Under the pieces are notes generated by a model. The model did no database searches and was not told the DNA's origin. It saw nothing but the letters and a program-made list of their open reading frames with translations. Shown one piece after another: positions 1 through 9,582 of a stretch of DNA of 64,000 nt. The DNA comes from Tenrec ecaudatus (taxonomy: Eukaryota; Chordata; Mammalia; Afrosoricida; Tenrecidae): assembly GCF_050624435.1 (NCBI RefSeq), contig NC_134541.1:99940805-100004804 (forward strand). The letters run 5' to 3'. Within the stretch, counting starts at the first letter, position 1. Each line of letters opens with the position of its first letter. The position numbers and the translations under genes are program-made.

Positions 1-181
1 AGCAGGGAGGGAGGGGGAGAGAAAAAAGGAAAATGGGCTGATTCTAGGAACCCAGGCAGGCGGAAAGTGAATTTTGAGAATGATGAAGGCAACAAATGTA
101 TAAGTGTGCTTTACACAATTGATGTATGGATGGATTCTGATAAGAGTTGTATGAGCCCCAATACAATGATTTAAAAAATAT
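1..181 (+). mobile_element. L1 3' UTR tail, cut by window edge
   Basis: This is the 3' end of an L1 copy. It has a G-rich purine tract, then the 'gagaatgatgaaggcaacaa' stretch, then a degraded polyadenylation signal (caatacaatg) and an A-rich tail. The same tail recurs at 9,400-9,580, 30,590-30,755 and 54,960-55,137 (plus) and, reversed, at 31,338, 36,948, 39,456 and 50,334. The family call rests on the 3' UTR core phrase tggtgcccggctat in the longer copies, which I know from afrotherian L1 3' UTRs. Confidence 0.8.
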
Positions 182-189
182 TTCGGGCA

Positions 190-540
190 GTAGTTTCAAG
201 AGCTCGTTCCACCGTCATGGCTTCAGAAAGTCTGGAGTCAGGAGTAGTTTCCACTCTGTTCTGTATTGTCTCCATCTTGACTGATCAGGATCCTTTATTG
301 GCATCTCATAATGTTCAATAACGGGGGTCAGTACCATCTCGTTCTCCTGTTCTCAATGCAAAGGAAGCAGTTATTCATGGGGAAGTAGCCAAACATTCCT
401 GTTTCTGTTGATACGGGTGAAAGGAGACCAATCGTGCCTTGGATGGATGGCCAAATGCGTGCCTTTGAGACCCTAGGTATTATGCAGCAAACGAAGAGGC
501 AGAATGCAAATCCCAAGCACGTCAGCAATGGACTGAGATG
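190..540 (-). mobile_element. Old L1 3' UTR fragment, antisense
   Basis: Read on the minus strand, this diverged stretch follows the order of the older L1 3' UTR at 45,655-46,290: a 'ctag/gatggt' segment, then an A/G-rich part, then a 'ggccatctaag'-like part. Identity is low, so the borders are approximate. Confidence 0.5.
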
Positions 541-544
541 GCCC

Positions 545-871
545 ATGCAACCATGACCCCAACCTCTAAACCAGGGCGGGGTTTTTGGTTTTGCTTTTTA
601 CATTTGGATCTGTGTAACATTATTTGCAGGCCACACTGGTCACACATTTGACTAACCCACCCAATTGAGATGGCTGGGACTGTCCTCTTCGCCGAGGTGT
701 GTGATGTTAGCCGACACTGATGCTTCCTCAGGCCGTGAACAGCCCGTGCCCACCCTGCTCTAAATCAAGGAACCAGATCCCAGGGGCCTTTGGTTATATA
801 GAAGCAGCTTCGGCTGAGACTCTTTTTTGGGGGGGAGGCAGGGAGGGGCAGGATTCATTGTATAATACACA
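545..871. other. Unassigned sequence
   Basis: No exon or repeat is recognisable. There is a T-run followed by a G-run near 820-835. The short frames here lack any family resemblance. Confidence 0.5.
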
Positions 872-1075
872 GGAGCCCTGTGGCATAGCGGCTACACAGT
901 GGGCTGCTAACTGCAAGGTCGGCAGTTTGAAACCATCCGCTGGCCCTCGGGAGAAAGCAGGCCATCTCTTCCCCTCCACAGTTAGTCTCGGAAACCCACG
1001 GGCAGTTCTACCCTGCTGCTTAGGGTCGTTGTGAGGTGGCCTAAACTCAGCGGCAGTTTATTTTGGAGTTTGGTT
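872..1075 (+). mobile_element. AfroSINE-type SINE
   Basis: The head ggagccctgtggcatagcgg is a decayed form of the AfroSINE start. A tRNA-like B box (ggcagtttgaaacc), the 'gggagaaagcaggc' body and a 'ggcagtt...tttggttt' tail follow. It abuts the L1 fragment that starts at about 1,077. Confidence 0.8.
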
Positions 1076-1076
1076 T

Positions 1077-1500
1077 GATTTATGTGCATATCACACAACT
1101 TCAGCCAATTCGACTTGTTTTAAGTGTGCCATTTATTGCCGCAAATGATAGCAACTGGCTGCACAACTCTACCCTAATGCATTCGATAATTTCCACCACT
1201 GCTGACCCTTCTCTCCTCCACCTCTGGAAACCACGAGTAAACCTGGTTCACTAAGTATTTGCCCTTTTCTATCAATGAGATCAGACCAGCTTTGTCCCTT
1301 TTGATTGATTCATTTCACTCAGCATCCTACAAACTCCACTCATACTTCTACCATGTATCGAGATTTCTTCTAATTCTGATGCCACATTCTTCTGCATATC
1401 ATCCGGCTTCTCTAATTATTCCCTCAGCATACAGATTATATTGGTATGGTGGGAAGATATAACCATATGGCACACATTTTCTGAGTTTAATCACTCTTCT
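1077..1500 (-). mobile_element. Old mammalian L1, antisense, left segment
   Basis: This is antisense sequence from the 3' part of an ancient L1. It shows the order 'ccaccactgctgacccttct', then 'tttcactcagcat', then 'tatggtgggaagatataacc'. It is the 3'-most of three pieces of one copy (also 3,783-4,358 and 4,854-5,100), separated by later insertions. Confidence 0.75.
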
Positions 1501-3345
1501 CTTGATCTGTGTACAAGTTCTTCGTGAGCACAGTGAAGTGTTTGGGAATTCCCATTCTTCACAATGATGCCCTTCCAACCTACAGATTCACGTGCATTTG
1601 CACCGTCAATGAAACACAAGCAAACATCTTTCTAGTGTTCTCTGCTTTCAACCAAGATCCATCTGACATCAACAATGACACCCCTTGTTCCATGTCCTGT
1701 ACGCCGTCTGGCCTGAACCCTACCAGCTCCCTGTCAATGTGCTGCTGGCTGATCTTCAGCAATTTTACGGGCATGTCATGTGATATCAGAGATGCTGTTC
1801 TTTACCTTGAGTAGTCTGTTCCTGGGAATGGGTGCAACTATGGATCTCTTCCAGTCCGTTGGCCAAGTAGCTGCCTTCCAGATCCTGGCATAGATGAGCG
1901 AGTGTTTCCAGTGCTTCATCGGCTTGCTGAAACATTTCGATCGGTTTTCCGTCAATTCCTGGCCCCGTTTTTGGTCAGTGCCTTCATGAAGCTTGAGCTT
2001 CTTCCTTCAGCACCATTGGTTCTTGCTCACATGCTGCCTTCTGAAAAGGTGGACTCTTGACTGGTTTTCTTTGGGACACTGGCTCTGTGTAGCCTTTCCA
2101 CTTCCCTTGTGCTGCTTCGCCCAACAGTCGGTATTTGGCCCTTGGAAAGTGTCGATGTTGCAACCTGGGGCTTGAATTATTTCTCGAGTTCTTTCAGGTC
2201 CAGGGCTGCTGAGCGTGTTCTTTCTACCTGTTAGGTTTCTAGCTCTAGGTCTTTGCACATTTCATTATAATATTGGGCTTTGTCTTCTCAGGTTGCCCTT
2301 TGAACTTTTCTACTCAGCTCTTTGACTTCATCGTTTCTTCCATTTGCTGTAGCTAGTCTATGATTTAGAGCAAGATCTAGAGTCTCTTCTGATGCCCACT
2401 TTGAACTCTTCTGTCTCTCCTGGCTTTTAGTGACCTTTGCTTTCTTCATGATGGTTTTGATGTCGTCAGCTCTTCCGTCATTAGTGTTCAATGCAGCAAA
2501 CGGTTCTTGAGATGTTTTCAAAATTCAGGTGAGATAGACTCAAGGCTGTATTTGGGCTCTCGTGGACTTATTTTACTTTTTTTCAGTTTCAACCTGAACT
2601 TACATATGGGCAATTGATGGCCTATTTCATAGTCAACCCTAGACTGGTTTTGATTCCATCATCTCTTCCCATTGATGTACTCAATTTTTATTTCTGTGTA
2701 TTATATCTGGAGAAGTTCGTGTATATATAATCACCTTTTGTGTTGTTGAAAAAAGTACTTGCTATGAGAAAATCATTGGTAGTCTTGCTAAATTCGATCC
2801 TCAATTTCCAGCTTCATTTCTCCAACTACAGTTCTTTCCTGTTTCCAACATTTGCATTTCAATTGCCAATAATTATCAATGCATCTGGATTGCCCATTTC
2901 TGACTGAAAACGTTTGTAGCATTTTTAAATGGCTTCATAACTAGCTTTAGTGTTTGGTGCAAAAATATGAATATGATTGGGTTCTGTTAAAGGGTGATAG
3001 ATATAATGCTATCACAGACAGCATTGTACTTCAAAATAGATCACGAAATGTCATTTTGATAAACAATGCCTCCTTAGCATGTAATTCCCGGCCTAGTCAA
3101 CCATATGATCTCCCGATTCAAACTGGCCAATGCCCCAGTGCATTTCCACTTGCTCAGGCCTAGGAGATTGCCCTTTGCGAGCTCGATTTCACTTTTGATG
3201 GCCCCGTACTTTCCTAGTCATACTCCGTACAGTGCAAGGTCCAGCTACTCATCAGTATTTGTTGCTGTTTCTTCTCAGTGTGGGTTGTGTCCCATCAGCA
3301 AGTGAGGATTGCGAAGCCTCCACTCCCACAGGCTTGCTCTGTTCA
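1501..3345 (-). mobile_element. RTE/BovB LINE, inverted 5' part
   Basis: The minus strand reads as degraded RTE coding sequence. At the low-coordinate end are the reverse-transcriptase words for 'gaatgggaattcc' and 'gatcaag'. Next comes the linker between endonuclease and RT, covered by broken frames at 1,580-1,774, 2,007-2,258 and 2,288-2,521. Endonuclease-side sequence lies toward 3,300. Many stops make it non-coding today. It meets a plus-strand RTE tail at about 3,350, which is the geometry of a 5' inversion made during insertion. Confidence 0.75.
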
Positions 3346-3349
3346 CATC

Positions 3350-3648
3350 ACATGGTCAACTGTACTTTGAAAATATGGCCAGAGTGTTCCTGAGGGGCAA
3401 GGATGGCAAGACTTCATCTTATGTTCTTTGGACATGTCAGAGAGGCCAGTCTCTGGAGAAGGACATCACACTTGGTAAGTAGAGGGACAGCCAAACGGAT
3501 GGAGGCCCTCGATGAGATGGAGCGACACAGTGATTGCAGCCATGGGTTCAGACCTAGGAACGGTTGTGAGGATGGAGCAGGGCAGCGTTTGGTTCTGTTG
3601 TGCATGGCAGGCCACTGACGACTCGATGACCCCCAACAACAGCACGAC
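3350..3648 (+). mobile_element. RTE/BovB LINE 3' end
   Basis: This is a typical RTE 3' end: 'ctttggacatgtcag', 'tctctggagaaggacatcac', 'gatgagatggagcgacacag', then a tail with gactcgatgacccccaacaacagca. The remnant frame at 3,403-3,618 is the C-terminal end of the RTE protein. It belongs to the same insertion as the inverted part on its left. Confidence 0.85.
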
Positions 3649-3782
3649 TACTGGCTGAGCCCATTGGATGCATGCACCGATGTTGTGTATCCATCCGTTT
3701 GAATCTGCTGGTTTGTTTGCTTGGTGTTTGGTCATCCTATTGCTGGGCTATCAATACTCACTAGTTTGTTGGTGAGCCTTTA

Positions 3783-4358
3783 GGGCCTTCCCACCGTCTG
3801 GCCTCTGTGAATAGTGCATCGAGTGAGCACTGGGCTCTTGCAGTCTCTGCTTTTGAGACTTGTGGGCACGTACCTGGCGCGGGGGGCGAGGGGGGTACCG
3901 CTGGGCAGATGGTCCCTCTGCTTTAGTTTTTGGAGAAGCCACCACACCGTTTTCCACAGCAGTGGCGCCGGTTTGGATTCCCTGAGCAGTGCACGAGGGC
4001 TCCGATGCTCCACGTCCACGCCAACACGTGCAACTTTCTTTTAAAAACCTTAGCCATGCTAGGGGGTGTGAAACAGTATCTCGTTGTAGTTTTGATTTGC
4101 ATCTCTGATGATTAATGAACATCTTTTCATCTGCTTGGTGGCCTTTCAAATGTTCACTTGGTGAAATGGCTATTCAGGTCTTGTGCCAAATTTGTGATTG
4201 GGTTGCTAGTCTTTTGTTGTCAATGTTTTATATGTATTTTGGTTATTTTATTTTTACTGAATATATGGTTTCCAAAGATAATCTCTCAGTTGGTAGCTTG
4301 TCTTTTCTGTTTTAGGCCTTTTAGTGAAGAAAAGTTTTTTGTTTTTTTTAATGAGGCC
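3783..4358 (-). mobile_element. Old mammalian L1, antisense, middle segment
   Basis: Antisense L1 sequence resumes with 'ctgtgaatagtgc' and continues through 'ccaccacaccgttttccacagcagtgg', 'gggggtgtgaaacagtatctcgttg' and 'ttttgatttgcatctctgatga'. These are the standard landmarks of an L1M 3' region read backwards. It is interrupted at 4,359 by an LTR. Confidence 0.85.
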
Positions 4359-4853
4359 TGTGTTATTCTGGGCAGGCTAGAGGAAAAAAATCCAGGGAGA
4401 CTCATATGTGTGTAAGAAAGAGCTTTATATAAAAGAACAATTGTATATTAAGAAAACATCCCAGCCCAGTCCAGAGCAAGTCCGTAAGTCCGATATTAGC
4501 CCATATGTCCAATACCAATCTATACATTCCTCTTCAGACTCACGCAACATGTGCGATGACACCAAATGCAGGAAGACCACAGGCCAGTGGGTGGAAAGTC
4601 TTGTGGATCCAGTGTCAGTGGAAGCATCTCAGTGCTGGCGTGTGTCTCCCCGTGGCTCCTCCAGCTCCAGGGCTCTAGCAGAGCTCCACGTGTCTGTCTT
4701 GTCAGCAGGAATGTCTCGCAGGGAGTGTGTCTCTGGCCTCCAGTGAGTTATTTATCTCCATGGCACCTCCAAATGAGGTCATCAAGCTGCGACCCGGTTG
4801 ACAGGTTAGACTCCACCCCTTCGCAGTTGACAAGAGATTATGTAAGTGCCACG
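4359..4853 (-). mobile_element. ERVL-like solo LTR
   Basis: This is a roughly 495 bp LTR in reverse. It opens with tgtgttattctgggcaggct, the reverse of the ERVL/MLT2-type end 'ctctagtctacccagactgacaca'. It closes with a decayed TG start. The flanks aggcc (4,354-4,358) and agacc (4,854-4,858) fit a 5 bp target-site duplication with one change. No internal retroviral sequence is present. It is related to the LTRs at 12,094, 33,974 and 53,553. Confidence 0.75.
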
Positions 4854-5100
4854 AGACCTTATTAATTTTGCTTTTCGCTGCTTGTGCTTGTTCTGATATG
4901 ATTCTTTGTGACTGCTGCCCGCGCTTTTTCTCCGAGGATCCGATGGTGGGAGGGTGCACATTGGTGCCCTTCATTCACTTGAATTTTGTCTTCGCGCAGG
5001 GTGGAGGCCTGCATCTGTTCTGTTTTTCTGCGTGTGGGAATCCTGTTTTCTCGGTGCCATTTATCGAAGCGACTTCTTTCCATCTAACGGCCTGATCAAT
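4854..5100 (-). mobile_element. Old mammalian L1, antisense, 5'-most segment
   Basis: The L1 continues beyond the LTR with 'ttttgcttttcgctgcttgtg' and ends with 'tgcgtgtgggaatcctgttttctcg' and 'ccatttatcgaagcgacttctttcc'. This is antisense to the ORF2 C-terminal region. It confirms that the LTR landed inside the L1. Confidence 0.7.
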
Positions 5101-5415
5101 GTCACGTCCTCACAGGGTGCCCGGGAGGGGCCCGCTGCTGTGGGCTCTGGGCCTTCCTCCTTTTCGTTGACCCTGCGCTTTACCTAGCATGACGCTCTCC
5201 TCCAGTGCGGGTGGAGAGCTAGGCCAGGGCTGGGTTTTTGTGGAGCGAGAGTGCCGGGGGCAGGGCATCGGGGCTGTGGGAGTGACGATTCCTATGGGCC
5301 ACGGGATCCCTGTGGGAGAGAGCAGGCACGTGGGAAGAGGATGGGTTCACGGGCGGCGCAGGCTGAAGGTCTTGAGGACGCTGGAGAGATGTCGCAGCAG
5401 CACACTCAGACAGGG
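5101..5415. other. Unassigned GC-rich sequence
   Basis: Nothing recognisable is present. The frames here are open only because the DNA is G-rich. Confidence 0.5.
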
Positions 5416-5575
5416 CCTTCCAGTCGACGCCGGCTCACGGCGACCCTGCAGGACAGGGCAGGACCACCCCTGTGAGTCTCCGAGCCTGTCACTCTTTATG
5501 GGACTAGAAAGCCTCCTCTTTCTCCCACAGAGCGGCTGGTGGTTTTGAACTGCTCACCTGGTAGTAGCAGCAGAG
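5416..5575 (-). mobile_element. AfroSINE-type SINE
   Basis: The reverse-orientation body contains 'actctttatgggactagaaagcctcctctttctcccacag', a frequent form in this window. It is followed by the inverted B box (ggtggttttgaactgctcacc). The tRNA head beyond 5,575 is missing. Confidence 0.75.
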
Positions 5576-6284
5576 AAGCTCTCGTCTTGAAGAGGCCCGT
5601 GTGGATTGAAGGAAAGGCCCTGGGCAGGAGAAGTTAGGCTGTCGGTGAGCCCGGTGCTGAGCCTCGTGAGGGGAGGGGCCTAAGAGGAGGCCTAGAGGGT
5701 TCTACGGTTGATGCTTTTAGTGTCAAAGGGATTGGTGCTTCTAAGGTTGGGAGTGGAACTCGGGACCGGGGAGATCATGGGCCCTGGAGAAAGAAATGGA
5801 AAGGCCCACCAGCCTCCACTGGAGAGGGCTGCCGGGGAACCGGGTCTTGGGAGATGGCCAGGAAGCCAGGGGCTTTTCTGAGGAGAGGCTGAGCGTAAGG
5901 GAACGTGGCTGGCACACACAGGGTTCTGCAGGTGGGGAGGGCCGGCAGCTGGATAGTCCAGGTGTGGGCAGGATGGCCAGGCCCCTGTGCCTGTTCCTTG
6001 CCTTTCAAGCTTCTTGGCTTCAGGCGGCCAGGACCATCTGCGCATGCCCATTTCTCCCCTTCACCTTCACTGGCTGCCCTGTGCTGGCGCAGCCTGCATG
6101 CCACTGGGTTTCTGGAGGCTGGCTTATGTGAGGAGCGCCAGGCCTCTCCTTTGAGGTACCTGTGGCGGCCTCGGGCCAGGCTTTTGGGAGCAGTTGAATA
6201 TCTGTGCGCCCCAGGCGCACTGTAAGAGAAGGGGAGACAGAGGGGGTGCCGTGTGCCCCTCCTCATACCACAGAGCCCCTAGAA
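5576..6284. other. Unassigned GC-rich sequence
   Basis: No exon or repeat is recognised. Overlapping open frames on both strands (for example 5,775-6,266 minus) have no protein-family features and look like chance. Confidence 0.5.
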
Positions 6285-6443
6285 CAATCTGTGGGTCATG
6301 ACCCCTTTGGGGTTGAACAACCCTTTCACAAGGGTAGCCTAATTCGTAACAGTAGCAACAAAAATAACTTTATGGCTGGGGGTCACCACCACATGAGGAG
6401 CTGTATGAGAGGCACGCGGCCTGAGGAAGGTGGGGACCCACTG
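6285..6443. mobile_element. SPIN-like hAT MITE
   Basis: This is a 159 bp non-autonomous DNA transposon. The left end reads ctgtgggtcatgacccctttggg and the right end ggaaggtggggacccactg. These match the SPIN terminal inverted repeats except for about 10 missing bases at the extreme left. The inside carries 'ggctgggggtcaccaccacatgagg' and 'aacagtagcaac', which are SPIN landmarks. It is flanked by a perfect 8 bp duplication, ccctagaa (6,277-6,284 and 6,444-6,451), the length made by hAT transposases. No transposase is encoded. SPIN is known from tenrec and several unrelated tetrapods through horizontal transfer. Confidence 0.88.
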
Positions 6444-6731
6444 CCCTAGAAGGATGACTTGGCCTTTCCTTTGGCTCCCCAGCCCCATAGCACGAGGCTC
6501 AGGGCTGCAGGGACACCCCCTTTGTGGTGGCCCCACTGAGACCAGGACACCCCTAGGACTCGAGGGGCAAGAGCCATCTCAGGATGGTTCCCAACTACTG
6601 CCATTGACCAAGTGCCCTGACCCTGCAGGGTGGGTGGACGCTATGACAGGGACCATTTGAGTTGCAGCTTAAATGCCACTTTGGCCTTGTCCCATGGTTC
6701 TCCACGAGTCACGGCTTTGCACCCTGTCAGA

Positions 6732-6925
6732 GGAGCCCTGGAGGCACAGTGGTGAAGCATTCGACTGCTAACCCAAGGCCAGTGGTTTGAACCCACCCAC
6801 TGTCCTGAGGGAGGAAGATGTGGCAGCCTGCGTTTTTCTAGAAGCCTTAGAAACCGGAGGGGGCTGCTCTGTTCTGCCCGATGGGTGGCTGAGTAGGACT
6901 TGACTCAATGGTAAGGGGTCAGTGG
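6732..6925 (+). mobile_element. AfroSINE-type SINE
   Basis: This is a well-kept copy. It has the head ggagccctggaggcacagtgg, the A-box region 'gactgctaaccc', the B box 'agtggtttgaaccc', the body 'gaggaagatgtggcag', and the end 'gagtaggacttgactcaatgg'. Confidence 0.9.
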
Positions 6926-7247
6926 TCAGGGGCTATCAGGCCATGTCCACAACCTCTGTAGCTATCCTATCTGCAGGGATGCTCCCACCATCAAGCACAC
7001 AGGCTGCTCACTGCCCCTCTGCACACAGGGCAGCCTGCGGCACAGAACCGTCCTGACCCGGCGTCAGCAGCATCGGGCTTCAGAAGCCTGGTCCAGCTGT
7101 CCTGATTCCTGGCTCTGCTCTTCCCATTTATTCCTCAGGCAGGCAGGCAGGGGCAGGGGCACACCTGTACCAACTTGGGCCCTTCACCCAGGAGAGCCCC
7201 AGGAGGAGGAAGCCTTACCTGTCTTGTCCCCTTGCCTGGCCAAAAGG
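6926..7247. other. Unassigned sequence
   Basis: Unique-looking downstream sequence of SNX29, with a short CAGG-rich run at 7,137-7,160. No gene is seen. Confidence 0.5.
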
Positions 7248-7394
7248 CCTGAACCGTCCGCTCTGACTCACAGCGACCCTTCCGGGCAAGGTCCGGACGC
7301 CGCCGCCGCCGCAGTCCTCAAAGCAGCTGCTGGGGTCCAATTCCTGCACTTGTCAGGTGGCCGGAAGCACTTAACGAGCTACACCCAGGCTCCA
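7248..7394 (-). mobile_element. AfroSINE-type SINE with internal CCG run
   Basis: It begins with 'ctctgactcacagcgaccc' (the SINE 3' part reversed) and ends with 'cacttaacgagctacacccaggctcc' (the reversed head). A short CCG trinucleotide run at 7,299-7,313 sits inside. Confidence 0.6.
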
Positions 7395-7399
7395 GTGTG

Positions 7400-7512
7400 T
7401 TGTCCCTACTGCCACCAAGTCCATGCTGACGCAGAGTGACTCCTTCTCCGTAGGAGCAGCTGGTGGGTTTGAACCACTGAGCTTGCCGTTAGTAGCCCGA
7501 CAGCACCACCAC
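7400..7512 (-). mobile_element. AfroSINE-type SINE, partial
   Basis: The reversed body 'ccaccaagtccatgctgacgc' leads to the inverted B box 'gtgggtttgaaccactgagc' and 'gttagtagcccgacagcaccacc'. It lies directly next to the copy on its left in the same orientation. Confidence 0.7.
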
Positions 7513-7520
7513 CCAAGAGT

Positions 7521-7915
7521 AACGTTTCACATATGAATTTACAAATAGGAACCCCTAATGACGTGTTTTCCTGGACGGCAGTTGACTCTTCAATTTATCC
7601 AGTTTGCCGAATAACATACTTAACTCAAAATGGGAATTTGCTACTTTTTGGTTCAAATAAAGCTGGTGTATTTGCCACCTCTGCCTGGAGGTGAACCGCG
7701 TGCCGGAGCTGCACTGCCTCGCAGGCCTTGCTCGGCCAAGCTCTTTATGGAGGCAGACTGTCAGGACCTTTCTTCTGTGGTTCCTTGTGAGCATAAACTG
7801 ATGCCCAAGGGTTTCATGTCGAATAGTGAGAGACCTTTCTCGAATACTTCACAAGGTGCCTCTTACAAGTTCACTTAAGTGCCCAGCTGTAAAAAAGACC
7901 CAAACCCAAGACTCG
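7521..7915. other. Intergenic flank beyond SNX29
   Basis: This lies just past the predicted SNX29 cleavage region. It has no recognisable repeat or exon and could include sequence from longer SNX29 transcripts. Confidence 0.45.
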
Positions 7916-7940
7916 AAACAGAATCTGTTATAAATCTGGT

Positions 7941-7946
7941 TTTATT
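7941..7946 (-). promoter_or_regulatory. Distal polyadenylation signal of SNX29
   Basis: A minus-strand AATAAA in the context caaaataaaacc, with a GT-rich stretch about 30-50 bases downstream. It probably defines the transcript end near 7,915-7,930. Confidence 0.55.
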
Positions 7947-8059
7947 TTGCCATTGCAAGTGGTGTGTTTCAACCAGAGTGTAACAAAATGACCACAGCTT
8001 ATTTAAAAAGAAAGTTTTAATACAAGGTTTTAGAAAATTAAACACATTTGTTTAAAAAG

Positions 8060-8065
8060 TTTATT
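8060..8065 (-). promoter_or_regulatory. Proximal polyadenylation signal of SNX29
   Basis: A minus-strand AATAAA in the context cacaataaacttt, about 120 bases upstream of the distal signal. The surrounding T/A-rich block looks like a conserved 3' UTR end. Either signal, or both, may be used. Confidence 0.5.
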
Positions 8066-8865
8066 GTGTAAACTGTAACAGAGGAGGGTGGCACCACCAG
8101 TCAGAGCATGTTTGTTTTGCATACATCTGGTCCTTATTTACATATTGACTGCCCCCTGTGCCCAGAGGCCATCTCCCTTGGGAAGCAGGGTAAGGGTCCT
8201 CCAGGAGACATGATGTGACCACTGCAGAGAAAGATGCTCTTTCTGGGTCAAACCCTAGATCCTAAAATCCAGGCTAGCTCCTCCCCGGAGATGTTGTGAT
8301 GGGGCTCCTGACTGGATGGGCATCACCTGCGTCCTCTCCCGGGGTCGGTGAGGGCACTGCTCCCACCTAATAGTGGGTTATTGAGCACTGAGCTGCCCAC
8401 GTGTCCTGTCCCTGCAGCCCCCAAGGCAGCCAATTAGCTCCAGGAAGGTGACTTTCAAGTGATGATGGATCAGCACTTAGGCACCCGCTGAGCAGCAGGC
8501 TCCTTGGGCCCTGGAGGGTGAGGGTGAGGGGGGTGTCTTCCCTCCTAGCAGATTCTACTGGGCCTGGAAACCAGTGTGGTGCTCAGGGTTTAGGGACAAG
8601 AGCAGGCAGGGATCCCACAGGCTCACAGCATGGCATTGCTCACACGTGGCTGAGGAGTGGGCATTCCGGGGGTTGCCTGGCAGCTTTCTCATGAGTGTGG
8701 ACAAACGCTGGCAGGGTGCATCCACGTCACGCGCTCTTCAATGCCACCCTCCCATTGATCCAGATCCCCCAGCTGACTTTTGAAACATAATCAAGACTGG
8801 CTGTAAGAGAAACGTAAAATGAACTTTGAGACACCGAGATGTTAGCTAAAATATACAGTGCTACA

Positions 8866-9582
8866 AAAACCCACATGGAAGACGCGCACTAGCCTGTGTG
8901 ATCACGAGGCTTGAGTCAGGTATCGGGCATCAAAGAACAAAAAACCATATCGTTGTGTGTTCTCCTTCCCTATATGATCACCGAGGAAAGCTGATGGTGC
9001 CCGGCTATCAAAATATATAGCATCTGGGGGTCCTAACAGAAGGGTCACAGGGAGGAGACAAGCCAGTCAGGGTGCAGTATAGCAACTTTCCTCTAGTTCT
9101 TAAATGCTTCCCCGCCCCCCAGCCCCGTCATGATCCCAATTCTACCTTACAAATCTGGCTTCCAGAGGAGGTACACTGGCACAGGTAGGAACTGGAAACA
9201 CAGGGAACCCAGGACAGATGGTGAGATTGGCGATACCGGGAGGGTGGAGGAAGGGTGGGGGAGAAAGGAGGAACCGATTACAAGGATCTACATATAACCC
9301 CTTCCCTGGGGGATGCACAACAGAAAAGTGGGTAAAGGGAGATGTCGGACAGTGTAAGATATGACAAAAATAATAATTTATAAATTATCAAGGGTTCAGG
9401 AGGGAGGGAGAAGAAAAATGAGGAGCTGATACCAAGGGCTCAAGTCGAAAGCAAATGTTTTGAGAATGATGATGGCAACAAATGTTCAAATGTGCCTGAC
9501 ACACAATGGATGGATGGATGGATGGATGGATGGATGGTGATGAGTTGCACGAGCCTCCAATAAAATGATTTTTAAAATATAG
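8866..9582 (+). mobile_element. 5'-truncated L1 inserted in SNX29 3' UTR
   Basis: The 717 bp insertion lies between perfect 13 bp copies of atacagtgctaca (8,853-8,865 and 9,583-9,595), the mark of target-primed insertion. It holds only L1 3' UTR sequence: 'gatggtgcccggctatcaaa', 'ggtgcagtatagcaac', 'aaatgttttgagaatgatga', then an AATAAA at the end. The order near 8,990-9,060 is rearranged relative to other copies, with an internal deletion. It lies antisense to SNX29. Confidence 0.9.
9507..9538. repeat. (ATGG)n microsatellite in L1 tail
   Basis: About eight ATGG units have expanded from the 'gtatggatgg' segment found near the 3' end of this L1 family. Confidence 0.85.

Noticed and set aside
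1-7900. Search for CPPED1, which follows SNX29 tail to tail in human
   Set aside because: No exon-like match was seen. The flank is nearly all repeats and the human gap between the genes is large.
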